NCBI GenBank assembly: GCA_949130485.1
Contig: OX422190.1
Location: forward strand, 8,300,047 to 8,364,046
Origin: Agelas oroides
Lineage: Eukaryota; Porifera; Demospongiae; Agelasida; Agelasidae
Direction: 5' to 3'
Length of the DNA stretch: 64,000 nt
Part shown: positions 36,895-56,943 of the stretch, in pieces
Numbering within the stretch: the first letter of the stretch is position 1
How the letters are laid out: every line of letters starts with the position of its first letter
Made by a program: the position numbers and the translations under genes
The notes under the pieces: model-generated
The model's database searches: none
Seen by the model: the letters and a program-made list of their open reading frames with translations, nothing else
Told to the model about the DNA's origin: nothing

Positions 36895-39800
36895 CTTTTG
36901 CTCACCACGATAGCACGACAACGGCTGAAGCTATTACAACGATTCAAACGCGAAAGATCAGCATAAATTACTGGGTATTGTACCCACCACTCATCGTTCT
37001 CAAAGAAAGAAGTCGAATTAATCGGCGATTCTCAGGTAACCCCACGCTTATGCTTGCTGCTATACGCCATTTTGTTAGAATAGAATATTCATAGCGATTA
37101 CGTCAACAGAAGTTCAACAGCTACAGCACGTGAAGTTGGCATGCAGCTGCGGTTATTCTACTTCCGTAGAGAACTTGACGATCGATTGATTCCCAAACGA
37201 TTGCATATGTTGCTACTTTCATACAGCAGTTGACGTACTTGTGCTGGATTTGACAAGGAACGCAGTATGCGTAACGTCCACAAGAAACGGGCGCGGGATA
37301 AGCAGAACTATCTGCGAAACAAAGAAAGCAAAAGGCAAGCGTCCCGTAACAAGTACTGGAAGAACCCGGAAAAACACTCTTACTCTCCAAGGGTTCCTTT
37401 ACCACAGTTATGCCTTACCTCTTTATGACCTATGTACCTGCCACCCACCATACACAACCTACACACACCTGCCCACAATGTATAACCAGCTATAGAAACT
37501 GTTCCTTGGACAATACACAACATACAGTGTTACAACCCTGTCATACAACAGAACAGGTAGACAGTCATGTATATACCACAGTGCCTTAGAACAACCACTC
37601 ACACACACATGCACATACCCAATTAGACAACAGTTACACCCATGATTCCATTGTCAAGTGGATAAGTGCAAACAGCTAACATCCTCCAGAAATCCATCAA
37701 CATCAACAATAAACTACATAAGTCATTTCACTTGGGGTGTGGTTACACAACAACAACAAAAAAACAACAGAAACAAGTCACAAAAAAGTTTGCCAAACGC
37801 AAACAAGCACATGTAGGGATGAAATCCTCAAAAACCAACCAAACAAGACGAGAACGACACCACAATACTTTTACACCATCCCTACATCTTGTGCCATTTT
37901 GCCACCTGTACACAACACAAAACCCTCTACATTTGTACTTATTAGCCCACACCAACCACAAACAAACATAGTACTTCACTCCATTCAACTATCTCACAAA
38001 ATAACCCATCCTTCACAAAGCATTACAAAATTACCACTACTCACTTCACAGCCACCTGTATACAAGACAACCCATATCTATCATGCTAAACAGGCATAAA
38101 ACTTAACAACATAATGCACATTCCAACATAACACACACACTCACCACTCCTCACTCACTCCACACCTTCTACACACAACTTGGACCATACCTGCTACACT
38201 CAGTAGCAACCACCAACAACACAACATACTCACTATGCACAACACACCCACGCCACACCCTTCCATCTACAAGACAACCCTCTTCTACACACAACTAAAA
38301 AACAAATACAAACACACAGTTTTGGCAAAATGGCACAAGATGTAGGGATGGTGTAAAAGTATTGTGGTGTCGTTCTCGTCTTGTTTGGTTGGTTTTTGAG
38401 GATTTCATCCCTACATGTGCTTGTTTGCGTTTGGCAAACTTTTTTGTGACTTTAAGGAAATAGGAAAGGAAGAGGTTATCATTGTAGAATGTACCCAGGC
38501 TGGCCTCTATCTATGAGGGGTAAGAATATCATGCAAAGAATGTGGGTACAGTTATGGGACAGAAAGGACAAGGGTGCACTATGAGAGAGAAAGAACTGTA
38601 CCTCTAATTCTTCACTTGGCTTTTGTTCTGTGATAGACCCTGGATGTAAAAGTGGTGAGGAAGAATGTAAGGAGCTAATATTCACTGTGGCAATACATAA
38701 GGCTGGCTTCCGTCTAGCTTCGTGTGTACGTGCATGGGGAGAGAACAATATCAAAGAGGGAGGAAGTGTACTATGAAACAGAAAGAATGTGGAATTGGAG
38801 TATGGGACAGAAAGAACAAGGTTACATTATGCGACAGAAAAAATGAGAGTGCAGAATGAGACAAAAGGGAACTGTACCTTTAATTCTTCACAGGCTCTCG
38901 TTCTTTGATACAGACTCGACAGAAAAGTTGCGGGTACACTGTCAGAGAGAAAGAATGGAGGTGTACTTATGTATGTATGTATGTGTGTTAAAGTGTGCTG
39001 TACCTGCATTGCTCTTGTTCTGTGATACACAGTCTGAGTATGGGAGTAATGAGGAAGAACGACAGGATGAATTCATGCCATAATCTGTAACAATATCCCA
39101 GGCTCACCCCCATCTATATGTACGAGGAGGGAGATGACATCAGAAGTCCAGCACCACATGTACTAAAACAGAAATCAAAATCCACACCATGAACAGCGTT
39201 TTTAAAAGCTTCATATACAGCATGAGAATGTCACAGGGCTACAAGTCACTGTATACTATTCTGACATATTTCCCGGCTTTCTACGTATTAACAAGATAAC
39301 TTTTGCGAGAAACACTGCTCACCGTTGTCCTGTACAGACGGAGTTCCGTGGCACACCTCCCTCCTTCACTCGCTCTTCATTTTCAAAAGTATCACACTTC
39401 TCGAGCTCGAGCACGCTCAAGGTCAAAGTTCAAACAATTGCGCACGCGCACCACGCACGGTACGAATAGGTGGAGCCATAGATAATACAGTACGTCCGTA
39501 CTATATCATCTATGGTGGAGCTGACTTGCTGGGGACCGTCTCATGCACTTACTGACAGTGGTAGTAACCCAGAACTTATGGTTCGGCCCAGAGTTTACCA
39601 ATGCATGACAGAATGATCAAATGATGACATGAGCTGAACATACAAAAACAATACTGTCAACAAATAAATAGACTCAGTCCAATATCTCCTTAACGACAGC
39701 ACCTTCACTCCTTTGCCCATTTGGTCCTGTAAGGAGAAACACTAAAGATGAACAAATAGATTAAAAATTAGACACAGTAGGAACCATAGGACTGGAACGG

Positions 39801-42800
39801 GAAATTGTAGTTTACACCCTACCGAATATCAACTCGATGGTCAATCGCCTTAGCTTTTTCAAACCTACGAGACCAAATCTACTTCAAATAGGACAAACTA
39901 GGTATCAATCAACTCCACTCTACCTGTACATTCATAATATCAAATTGGTTTGTAACTCTGGCACACTGTGTGCTGGACTGGAACGGGAAATTGTAGTTTA
40001 CACCCTACCGAATATCAACTCGATGGTCAATCGCCTTAGCTTTTTCAAACCTACGAGACCAAATCTACTTCAAATAGGACAAACTAGGTATCAATCAACT
40101 CCACTCTACCTGTACATTCATAATATCAAATTGGTTTGTAACTCTGGCACAGTGTGTGCTGGACTGGAACGGGAAATTGTAGTTTACACCCTACCGAATA
40201 TCAACTCGATGGTCAATCCCCTTAGCTATTTCAAACCTACGAGACCAAATCTACTTCAAATAGGACAAAGTAGGTATCAATCAACTCCACTCTACTTGTA
40301 CATTCATAATATCAAATTGGTTTGTAACTATGGCACACTGTGTGCTGGACTGGAACGGGAAATTGTAGTTTACACCCTACCGAATATCAACTCGATGGTC
40401 AATCGCCTTTGCTTTTTCAAACCTACGAGACCAAATCTACTTCAAATAGGACAAACTAGGTATCAATCAACTCCACTCTACCTGTACATTCATAATATCA
40501 AATTGGTTTGTAACTATGGCACACTGTGTGCTGAACTGGAACGGGAAATTGTAGTTTACACCCAACCGAATATCAACTCGATGGTCAATCCCCTTAGCTT
40601 TTTCAAACCTACGAGACCAAATCTACTTCAAATAGGACAAACTAGGTATCAATCAACTCCACTCTACCTGTACATTCATAATATCAAATTGGTTTGTAAC
40701 TATGGCACACTGTGTGCTGGACTGGAACGGGAAATTGTAGTTTACATCCTACCGAATATCAACTCGATGGTCAATCGCCTTAGCTTTTTCAAACCTACGA
40801 GACCAAATCTACTTCAAATAGGACAAACTAGGTATCAATCAACTCCACTGTACCTGTACATTCATAATATCAAATTGGTTTGTAACTATGGCACACTGTG
40901 TGCTGAACTGGAACGGGAAATTGTAGTTTACACCCAACCGAATATCAATTCGATGGTCAATCCCCTTAGCTTTTTCAAACCTACGAGACCAAAACTACTT
41001 CAAATAGGACAAAGTAGGTATCAATCAACTCCACTCTACCTGTACATTCATAATATCAAATTGGTTTGTAACTCTGGCACACTGTGTGCTGGACGGGAAC
41101 GGGAAATTGTAGTTTACATAGTTTGCATACAGTTTCTAGTCAGACTTCACTTGCTACTGTGACTATGGTGCCCATAAAAATGACAACCCTTGTGGGAGGA
41201 TGGAAGCATGGGAACATCCATTGCATTTGCTAGTGTATAGCAAATTAACCATGCATGTTTAGCACAATTCCCATCCACCCCTAAGTAGGTACACAGATAA
41301 ATCCAAATTTTCAACAGAATGTCTCATCAGCTATCGACTTACCTGCATGAGAAATCTGTCTTGAGACACGGGGATCACTGCTCCATGGCTAAGTTGCATC
41401 GATCGTGCATGCAGAATATAAAATTTCTGAAACGCATAAATAGATTTCCCATTCACCGACGCTTTTGACCTTTGACCTAATAACACCGTGTATGACGTTC
41501 ACACGCAGCTTCGGTATGACGAACGTCTTCTCCAATCCGCGGTATGAACTACGCACCGCTGAAAGTATGAAAGTCATTCTCGCTCAATTCATACCATAGG
41601 TATGAAATTCGTTGGGATGAAGGTCATACTCTTTTGGTATGAACTTCATACCCTTGTTTTTGCTGTGTGTACGCGGAGTGAGCTGCAATGCTAGCGCTGA
41701 ACTGCTAACGTGCTACTGTCACCAGTGTGCGATACATCTCCTGACTCTACAGGTCTGAAAGTGAACTTCTGGACACTGCGTGTGTAGCAAGTGCTAGAAT
41801 GCGCACAACCGTAAGCCGTTGGTCGATTTCCATTTCCAGTGGACGCATGCGGTAGGCTAGTGGTACCCAGCGGCTGACTTTGACAGTTGCTTTTACCTTC
41901 CTTGAGAAGCCTACCTTGCTCTTAGAAGTTATTCTGTGTCTTCAGCTGCCATACAATGGGTAGAATGAGTACTGAAACCCTCGATATCGGCCATTTGAAC
42001 AGCTACAACCAGCTTTCAGTCAACGAAAGTAGCCAGAATAGTGGGTGTGGCTTTGCTAAACGCATTCAGATGTGTTCAGGTACTGAAGTTTGGATAAGTG
42101 ACTTCCTGCTGTATTATGTAACATGGGGGGGGGACTCTTCAGATGGGGGGGGGGGGGGGGGGGAACATGACTACAAGCAAGCAGCAGCCCAGGGCATGCC
42201 TCCCAGACAAATTTCAGAATCAGATGTTCTAAAATCTCTTCTTAGGCCATTTTTGACTACTACTTAGATGAGAACATCTTTGCAGCACTAGTTCATACTG
42301 TGCTTAATAGCTTGGGGTGTCGATTCGATCCAGGTATCAGCCTCGTTCCCAGGGCTCCTGTTTGTATCGCCTTCTGTCACCTTCCCACCATTTGACAAAT
42401 AGAATAGAATACGTATTTAGCATGCATGACAAATAGACTACGTATTTAGCATGCATGACAAATAGACTACGTATTTAGCATGCATGACAAATAGAATACG
42501 TATTTAGCATGCATGACAAATGCACTTGTATGCATGTGTAAGTTTGCCCAGACCAACCACTCACCACAATTAAATTTCAAATGAGTGCATTTTAAAAATG
42601 AAAACAATCATGTGCACTTAAATCAGTTGATTAGCTGCTGCACTGGAGTGAAGATGACCCAAGTTGAATGCGCTCACAGCATGCATGGCAACTTGCATCT
42701 GGTTTCCATAAGCTACCTAGTACTGGCTATATGACAGACAAGACAGACTGCTCGGAGAAGCTTTTGGAGTCTTTTAGTTTTGTATGTTTACTGTCTACTC

Positions 42801-45800
42801 TAATCATCTGTTCTTTATGTTGGGGAGCACTACCATAGGACTACCTCTATAACTATTTCAATTCAGGGAGTCACCGGCTGCCATCTAAATACAAAGACAT
42901 TCGCTCATCTTGAACTCGCTTGCTTGCTGGTGTGGACTAAGAAGTGACAGGCCACATTGCCTCATCATTGATCGCACAATCATGGACGTCTGAATTGTCA
43001 TGGTGCCAGCCACTGTAAGACTTTGTGGAGGCACTGATCCCCCTCATAAAACTTTATGGGGCACATGCCCCCCACCCCTGATTCTGTCGCCTATGTGTAA
43101 TGATTTTACGTATACACACCACACCTTTATACAAACACTCTTATACACCTGTTTGCTTTTTTACATTTTGACAGCCAAATCCAGTAACCAAGGAGCAGTG
43201 GTCAACCGTAACAAATGGCGATGGAACACTGAATGTACACCCCTGGGAGGAGGGAACATTATGCATCTTTTCAGGATGTTATGAGAGTCGTGTTAGGGGC
43301 TTCCCAATTTATGTGATACCTAACACTACCTGTACAAGACATACATGTGAGAGATTGATGAAACTACTGTATAGTTTCCCAACTTATTCAATATTATCGT
43401 TATTGCTAAATGATATTGCGATTATAGCAGGCAAAGTAGTTCATTGTCAGTCACATTCTCAATTGGCATGCAGGTGGGTGGTCATTATTCATTATTCACA
43501 CTATCTCTTACCACTTGGTTTAGTTGTCAACTGATGAATGCAATACACAGTGCTAGCCTGTGCCCACTCCCCATTTATTCTTATGTCTCCATTAATGTGT
43601 ACATTATGGTATTAATAATCTACTTTGTCCTTTATACTATGTGCTTTTGGTCCACACTTTTGCTACACATGCATATGTCTTTGCTTTCTTCTTACATCTA
43701 TATGTATAAGACAATCATTAGCCAACATACTATCATGAAACTGTGAAGTGCCGAGAATATAAATTGCTAATACTTTACCCTAAAGACTATTAAGTGAATA
43801 GGAGAAGAGCCTGCACTCTTGAGGTACCATGCAATACTCTGATGAGCTATAACCACCTGGCAACCACCAAGCCATCTAGATCTACTGCACAGGTGGTAAT
43901 GAACACTTCAGTCCTAGTAGTCAGAGCACTAGCAACTCAAACCAGAGTCCTTGGGTTCAGTTCCTAGCGACTGTCGGGTTTTACTTTCATCTCAGCTGCC
44001 TCAAGGCATCAAACATACAACTGAATTCAATGCATTAATTAATTTTGTACCCGACTCTTGGGAGGAAAAACAGTCTGGTGAACCATGTCAAGTTAGTGAA
44101 CGCTTTTGCGACTAGTGTAACCTAGCAACGTTCAAAACATTTGGGCCACACTCGCTCAAAAATGTTCAGATGCCTGAGTAGAGAGGCAAAATTTTACTGC
44201 TGCAGGAAATCCCTACATAATAATTACTGATCTCACATTCTCATTAGTCCTTACCACATTCGGGAATAGGTCCAAGAAATTTGTTACCTAGACTGTTTCT
44301 TGCTGGGAGGTGTGCATGGGCTGGGCACTAGACTGTTTCTCACTGGGAGGTGTGCGTGGGCTGGGCACTAGACTGTTTCTCACTGGGAGGTGTGTGTGGG
44401 CTGGGCACTAGACTGTTTCTCACTGGGAGGTGTGCGTGGGCTGGGCACTAGACTGTTTCTCACTGGGAGGTGTGCGTGGGCTGGGCACTAGACTGTTTCT
44501 CACTGGGAGGTGTGCGTGGGCTGGGCACTAGACTGTTTCTCACTGGGAGGTGTGCGTGGGCTGGGCACTAGACTGTTTCTCACTGGGAGGTGTGCGTGGG
44601 CTGGGCACTAGACTGTTTCTCACTGGGAGGTGTGCGTGGGCTGGGCACTAGACTGTTTCTCACTGGGAGGTGTGCGTGGGCTGGGCACTAGACTGTTTCT
44701 CACTGGGAGGTGTGCGTGGGCTGGGCACTAGACTAGCATCACATAAACATATATATAAACTCAGTTCTCTTGCCTTTCCAGCTATGACAGCAGAAGTACT
44801 CAGCTCCCCACACCTTCCAATGTCTGCTACCCCTCTGTCATCATTACAACCTATACCTAGCTATCCACTATTACAACAAGTCTCTGCAACACCCACGGTG
44901 CACCCCACTCCAATGCTTATGACTCGGCCACCTCCCAGAATGGTGACAGAGACATCCATTGTCATGACACCAAACACAACAAACCCATCAGGTTAGTGCT
45001 GTAGCTGCATGACACACACAATACATTATCTCTTAATTGACAGGTGTGCAGCACGCACACTCTTGTATATCACCTTAGCTGATTTTGATTCCTGGTTTGC
45101 AAAAAGTGTACATGTAGCTAGCTTTGTTACCAGGCTTTTGCTATCTCCAATCTTTCATTTGTGGCAGTCCTGGGTAGAAATCAAACATTATTCTGTTGCA
45201 TAGTTCAACCGCGTTACCACGTTCGAAGCGCTATAGCGCAAAACTTCCGTTAAGGGTGGTGCTCATATGCGCAGCGAAGATGCATGATTACCAGATAAGT
45301 CTACGTAGTGTGTATGAGCCCCACCCTTAATGGAAGTTCTGCGCTACAGCACTTTGAATGCGGTAATGCGGTCGAATTACGCAACGGAATAATGTTTGAT
45401 TTCTACCCGGGACTGCCACATTTGTTATATATTATACAAAGCACGAAGGCCTGGGAGAATACAGTAGATTGTGTTACAGATAGTACTGTACTCTCTTCAT
45501 TCATTACAGTGCACTCCATCACAGTGACAGTTGTGTTGGTGTTGGTTACTTTAATGGCTGTGTGTCCGACATCAATATTAGTAGTTACCTTCATCAAGAG
45601 AGCACGACCCAAGGCGTAAGTATCTGTCTGTCATGAAACAGGAAGAACAAATTGGAGTGCATACCTGCCGAGCATATCCTGATAAAGAGTTAGCATGATT
45701 GTATCTGTTGATCTTAACACAGTGTAATTTAACAATTCAGGGGTTAGATGGATTTGTTTCACAATGCTGTATTTCAATTTTAGTCACAAAGAAAGGTAAT

Positions 45801-46751
45801 GCTCTTATTTATATTAATTTTGCATGTCAATTACTTTTGCAGGCGCCCAACATTTGTCTTTGATGAAAAGGTAAGCCACGAACACTGTCATGCTAGCTTG
45901 AGGTAGCAGCCCCTATCTCCCAGTCACTCCAGCATAGCTGATGAGACCTCAAGCCTGTCAATGTACCACATCTCCCTCACTAGAAAAGACAGGCCTAGAA
46001 GTTACACGCAGGCATCCATGCAAAATGGATGTGTTCTGGTTCATGCTGTTTCCTTATTATATTTCTCCAGTTGATAGGTGACTGTCCACCCATTTCCCTA
46101 AGCAGTTACAAACCAACACAAGTATCACAAGAAACTCTTCTCAATGTTCTTGAAAAACCATGCCCACGAAACTACTTTGTGAGCTGTGAGAACACTTCAC
46201 AGGTTTACGTACCTTCCATCTCTGAAGATGCATCATTTTCAAACGAACTCGCAGAGCTAAGCAACGTACAAGACAATCGTAGTGACATCACCAAGCCAGC
46301 TGATGGCAGTGATAATGTTGCAGACAGTGCATCTGTAAGTACCCAGACAGCAAAGAAAGAAGAGGAGGAGGAAGAAGAAAAGGTGGAGGAAGAGAAAGAT
46401 GAGCAGAAGGAAGAAAAGGTGGAAGAGGATGAAGGTGAGATAGAAGATGGAAGGAGAAAAGAGATGCACTTTGAATTGTCAGAACATGTTACTTGTACTG
46501 AAGAGAAGAGTGTGACAGATGAGTCACTTGATTGCACAAAGCACCTCCCAGAGGGTGAATTCAGTCACTGTGTTGATGAACCTTTCACATTAGATGACAA
46601 TGAACCTACTGCACATAGTGTCTCCATTTCTGAGTTGTCCTGCATTGATGGAGACCACTTGTATTCAGTTCCATACGTGCCAAGTTGCAGCTCTGAAAGT
46701 AGTGGGTATGTCAGTCAGTTCACATGGAACTCGGGAAAACAGTCATGTTGA
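34976..46751 (+). CDS. Type I membrane receptor-like protein, paralogue 1 (479 aa, 7 exons)
   Basis: Exons: 34976-35081, 35312-35448, 43175-43346, 44782-44991, 45510-45615, 45843-45870 and 46071-46751. Their lengths sum to 1440 bases, an intact 479-residue frame. Exon 1 encodes a signal peptide (MFSQMTVLLILTGIVNS). Exons 2-3 give an ectodomain of about 100 residues with five Cys, including GVTMQASCYPNGTVSYNW and PWEEGTLCIFSGC. Exon 4 is a Thr/Ser/Pro stalk, exon 5 a single membrane span (about residues 213-238) followed by KRARPK, and exon 7 a 226-residue acidic tail with a KEEEEEEEKVEEEKDE run. Intron phases are 1, 0, 1, 1, 2, 0, identical to the downstream paralogue. Intron 2 is 7.7 kb and full of repeats. 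I do not recognise the family; the ectodomain is only faintly Ig-like. The tail ends with SSGYVSQF, a possible phosphotyrosine site. Confidence 0.85.
36868..36897. repeat. (TTC)n microsatellite
   Basis: About ten TTC units at the junction where copy 2 of the dispersed repeat rejoins copy 1 sequence; copy 1 has only a short CTTCTTCTT there. Confidence 0.9.
37777..38450. mobile_element. Foldback element with ~130-bp TIRs (copy 2)
   Basis: Same 674-base length and arms as 4441-5114, with few differences. In both arms a base change (GACGGGAACG to GACGAGAACG and its complement) is shared, so the two arms changed together. Confidence 0.8.
38453..39300. repeat. Degenerate tandem repeats, about 150-230 bp units
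   Basis: Repeated phrases such as TCTAATTCTTCAC, GGGACAGAAAG and TTCTGTGATA recur at irregular spacing, and again upstream at 36530-36620. No coding content. Confidence 0.5.
39791..41120. repeat. 186-bp satellite, about seven units
   Basis: Units repeat exactly every 186 bases (ATGGTCAATCGCC at 39837, 40023 and 40209, with further copies in register). A unit contains TTTTTCAAACCTACGAGACC and GGTATCAATCAACTCC. Because 186 is a multiple of three and one frame lacks stops, a 441-codon open frame runs through all units (39837-41162). It lies in intron 2 of receptor gene 1; I regard the frame as non-coding. Confidence 0.92.
42396..42520. repeat. 29-bp tandem repeat, four to five units
   Basis: Unit TGACAAATAGAATACGTATT plus TAGCATGCA, alternating between GAATACG and GACTACG forms. 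Intronic. Confidence 0.85.
44291..44730. repeat. 40-bp minisatellite, eleven units
   Basis: Unit GACTGTTTCTCACTGGGAGG followed by TGTGCGTGGGCTGGGCACTA, repeated eleven times, nearly identical after the first. It ends about 50 bases before exon 4 of receptor gene 1. The part GGGCTGGGCACTAGACT resembles the GGGCACGAGACTA ends of local transposons. Confidence 0.92.
45158..45422. mobile_element. MITE with ~110-bp TIRs
   Basis: The left arm TTTGTGGCAGTCCTGGGTAG is inverted at the right (CTACCCGGGACTGCCACA). Both arms contain ATCAAACATTATTC and CTTCCGTTAAGGGTGG or close variants. The loop is short. It sits in intron 4 of receptor gene 1. Confidence 0.78.
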
Positions 46752-47828
46752 GTAAACCAGTCTTTCTGTGCAGTCAGAGCTGTAGTCATACTGCATGGTG
46801 ACCATACACCAATGTGTGTACGTATTCTTTTCATAGTGATCTTATCTTTCATGCATTTACATAATTTATAATTATGTTGAGCAGCTTGTATATATTTTGA
46901 GAATTGAGCATTACTTAATTAATCAAATCTCCTCTTTATTAGTTCCTCTGCTTTCTCTAAGCCTTAGAACCATGGTTATTGGAATGCACTAGGCCCCTTT
47001 GTGTGGGAGAGAGACAGTGAGAGAAGCTAATAATGTACTCTTATCATGAGATGGAGGGGAAGGAAGGAAGTTCAAGGAACTTAAGGGAAGGTGGGGGGAG
47101 GAAAGAAGAGAAGGGAAAGGAAGAGGGAAAAACAGAAGTGTATAATAAATACCTAAACGGGAGGGGGTGTTACAACTTCCTTCTTGCTCTTGTTTGCACT
47201 GTTGCAGTTTGTTTCACTTATCTGCTTTGTGTTCCAAGATGGAAGGGAAGAGGGAGGTATTGTACAAACACCTAAAATTTCAACCAACTATTTAGCATTT
47301 GTTTTGCAGCTTTATCACACTTGGCACTGAAACCAGGCTTGCTCTGGGGGGATGCTGTTGTCTTCAATCACTTTGATCAATGACTGCAACAGCTAGCTAT
47401 ACAGTACAACACACAGTTAGTTACTGCATGTATTGCATGTACAAATCAACCAACTTTCACCTTGCTCTTATTCTCTTCAATCACTGACTGCACAAATGCT
47501 TTACAGCTAGCCGACCACACACCAACAGGTACCTATACCAGGGTTGCATGCTTAGGGTCAACGGTGCGTGCATGGTGCAATATAGAGCATTTGGCGGGTG
47601 ATCCTAGCCCCACCTCTATTTCTTGCAATGGGTGCGAAATCGTAATTAGAACTGTACCGACAAGTTATTTGCAGTTGTCAGATCATGATGAAGTACAAGC
47701 GGAAAACGAAACTGGGACTCGATCGACATAACAGTAGGTTTTTGGGAGAGCCCTCTATATAACGAGGCCGAAGCCTCTGCAGCTGGAGTTGCTGGAGTGA
47801 AGCCGTTTAGGCTGTGTGCTGTGTGATC
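46752..47828. other. Intergenic region between the receptor paralogues
   Basis: Contains 3' flank of paralogue 1 and the presumed promoter of paralogue 2. A GGAAGG purine-rich stretch lies at 47050-47140. No exon recognised. Confidence 0.45.
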
Positions 47829-55599
<7,771 letters not shown>

Positions 55600-56860
55600 A
55601 TGATAATTCTGACAGCCACAAAATACGATGATTGTGTAGTCCATCACATTCATGTTATCATCATTGTTGTTGTATTTCAAATCTGCTTGTCATTTTATTA
55701 TAGTTTACATATTACAAGAAATGCATGTATACCGTCTGTTTGGTATTTTACTACAATATAGATTACATACTACATGCAAGAATTACCCATGTACTGGATG
55801 GGAAGTGCATGCACTTTTAAACTTTGCATGTGACTTTTGAAAGCAATAATGAAACAAATCCTGTTCCTTGATGTCACTTGCATGCATGAGAAAATATACC
55901 AGGCCTCCCCGCATTTCCACATTTTTGCTACAAGCAACAGAATAAAGCCTGATGCATGATGCCTGGTATTGAAGTTGTCAACATAATAGTTACTGTAGAG
56001 GATTGTGATCATGAGGGATGAAGACTGCAGCATAACGGCAGCACTGGACAGCATAAGGACAGGACTGGACATGGTGGTTTCTTGGTGGTTGTAGTCCAGT
56101 AATAAAGGTGCTATGAGGTGAATACATAATGAGCTGTCTGACTACTGAGCTATATACAACCAAGCAGGTAACCACAAGCCCTCACAATCTTCTACATAGC
56201 TGTACAAGTATGTTATAATTATAATAAATTAGATACTACACTGTATATAGCTTCATTTCCAGGCCAGGCCACCATGCACCCAGTCAGCTTTCTGTTCTTA
56301 GAAGCATGGAAAGGTCAAGAAGCCTAGTGTTGTATTTTCTCATGCACGTGACATCACAGATGATGACTACTTTATTGCATGCCCACGCATATATTATTGC
56401 TGGTTAGTTTTCCCCAGCAAGTTGTTGACTTCCTTACCCATCTTTTTGCTTGCAGTACAAAATACGTAGCTTAATTCGTTTCACTTACAGGAAACGAGGA
56501 TACAAAATAAGCTGGGAAGAGGTTCTACAATAGCCTTGTTTACATTCCCGACTCAACCTCACATCGCCTACATATACACAGACAGTGTACAGGTAATGCA
56601 TGGTGACAACTATATGCAACCACATGGCTGCCACATTGTTCCAATACATATATACTGCATCTTTAATGCATTATGCTCTAACTAGCCTCATTCCCATGCA
56701 GGTCATGCACTAACTATACCTCTGCATGCATGCAGTCAGCTTTTTGCATGTTGTTGTAATGCATGTTAGGGCTGCATCCCGAGTTCTAATCACACCAAAT
56801 CAATACCACTACTGTTAACAATTGAGCATACAATCAACTTAGTACAATTGAGCATTTTCA
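55600..56860. other. 3' flank of receptor paralogue 2 and spacer to the GT92 pair
   Basis: An AATAAA-type signal occurs near 55941. A possible plus-strand exon lies at 56491-56532. Nothing else is recognised. Confidence 0.35.
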
Positions 56861-56943
56861 TTGCGAATAACTTCGGGGCCTGTAACTTGCAGACAATGCT
56901 ATAAGAATCTATGCCAAACTCATCAACACAAGTGGCAGGTACA

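Larger units (their letters stand above)
36624..38452. repeat. 1.8-kb dispersed repeat, copy 2
   Basis: Nearly identical to 3287-5117 but with a different block at 36722-36890 (a frame MSALDKSTASMSHIRHYRVL and a TTC run). The same ATGTCCGC start precedes the divergent block in both copies. It inserted into a locally repeated purine-rich region whose units flank it (36530-36623 and 38453-39080). Confidence 0.8.
35877..41668. mobile_element. Large TIR-bounded repeat block in intron 2 of receptor gene 1
   Basis: The left end CACAGCAAAAACAATGGTAT and following GAAGTTCATACCAAAA are inverted at the right end (41633-41668), about 36 bases of TIR. Clusters of GGTATGAATTTCATACC palindromes lie inside both ends (35889-36125 and 41585-41652). 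Inside are a 1.8-kb dispersed repeat and a 186-bp satellite. I find no transposase and no clear target duplication, so it is either one non-autonomous element with nested insertions or two related ends that are chance neighbours. Confidence 0.6.

Noticed and set aside
39837..41162. 441-codon open frame as a novel repeat protein
   Set aside because: It is exactly the 186-bp satellite; openness follows from the unit length, there is no supported start or splice context, and it lies inside an intron of an intact gene.
39791..44730. Regularly spaced repeats as a CRISPR-like array
   Set aside because: The 186-bp and 40-bp repeats are contiguous tandem units without unique spacers, in a eukaryotic intron.
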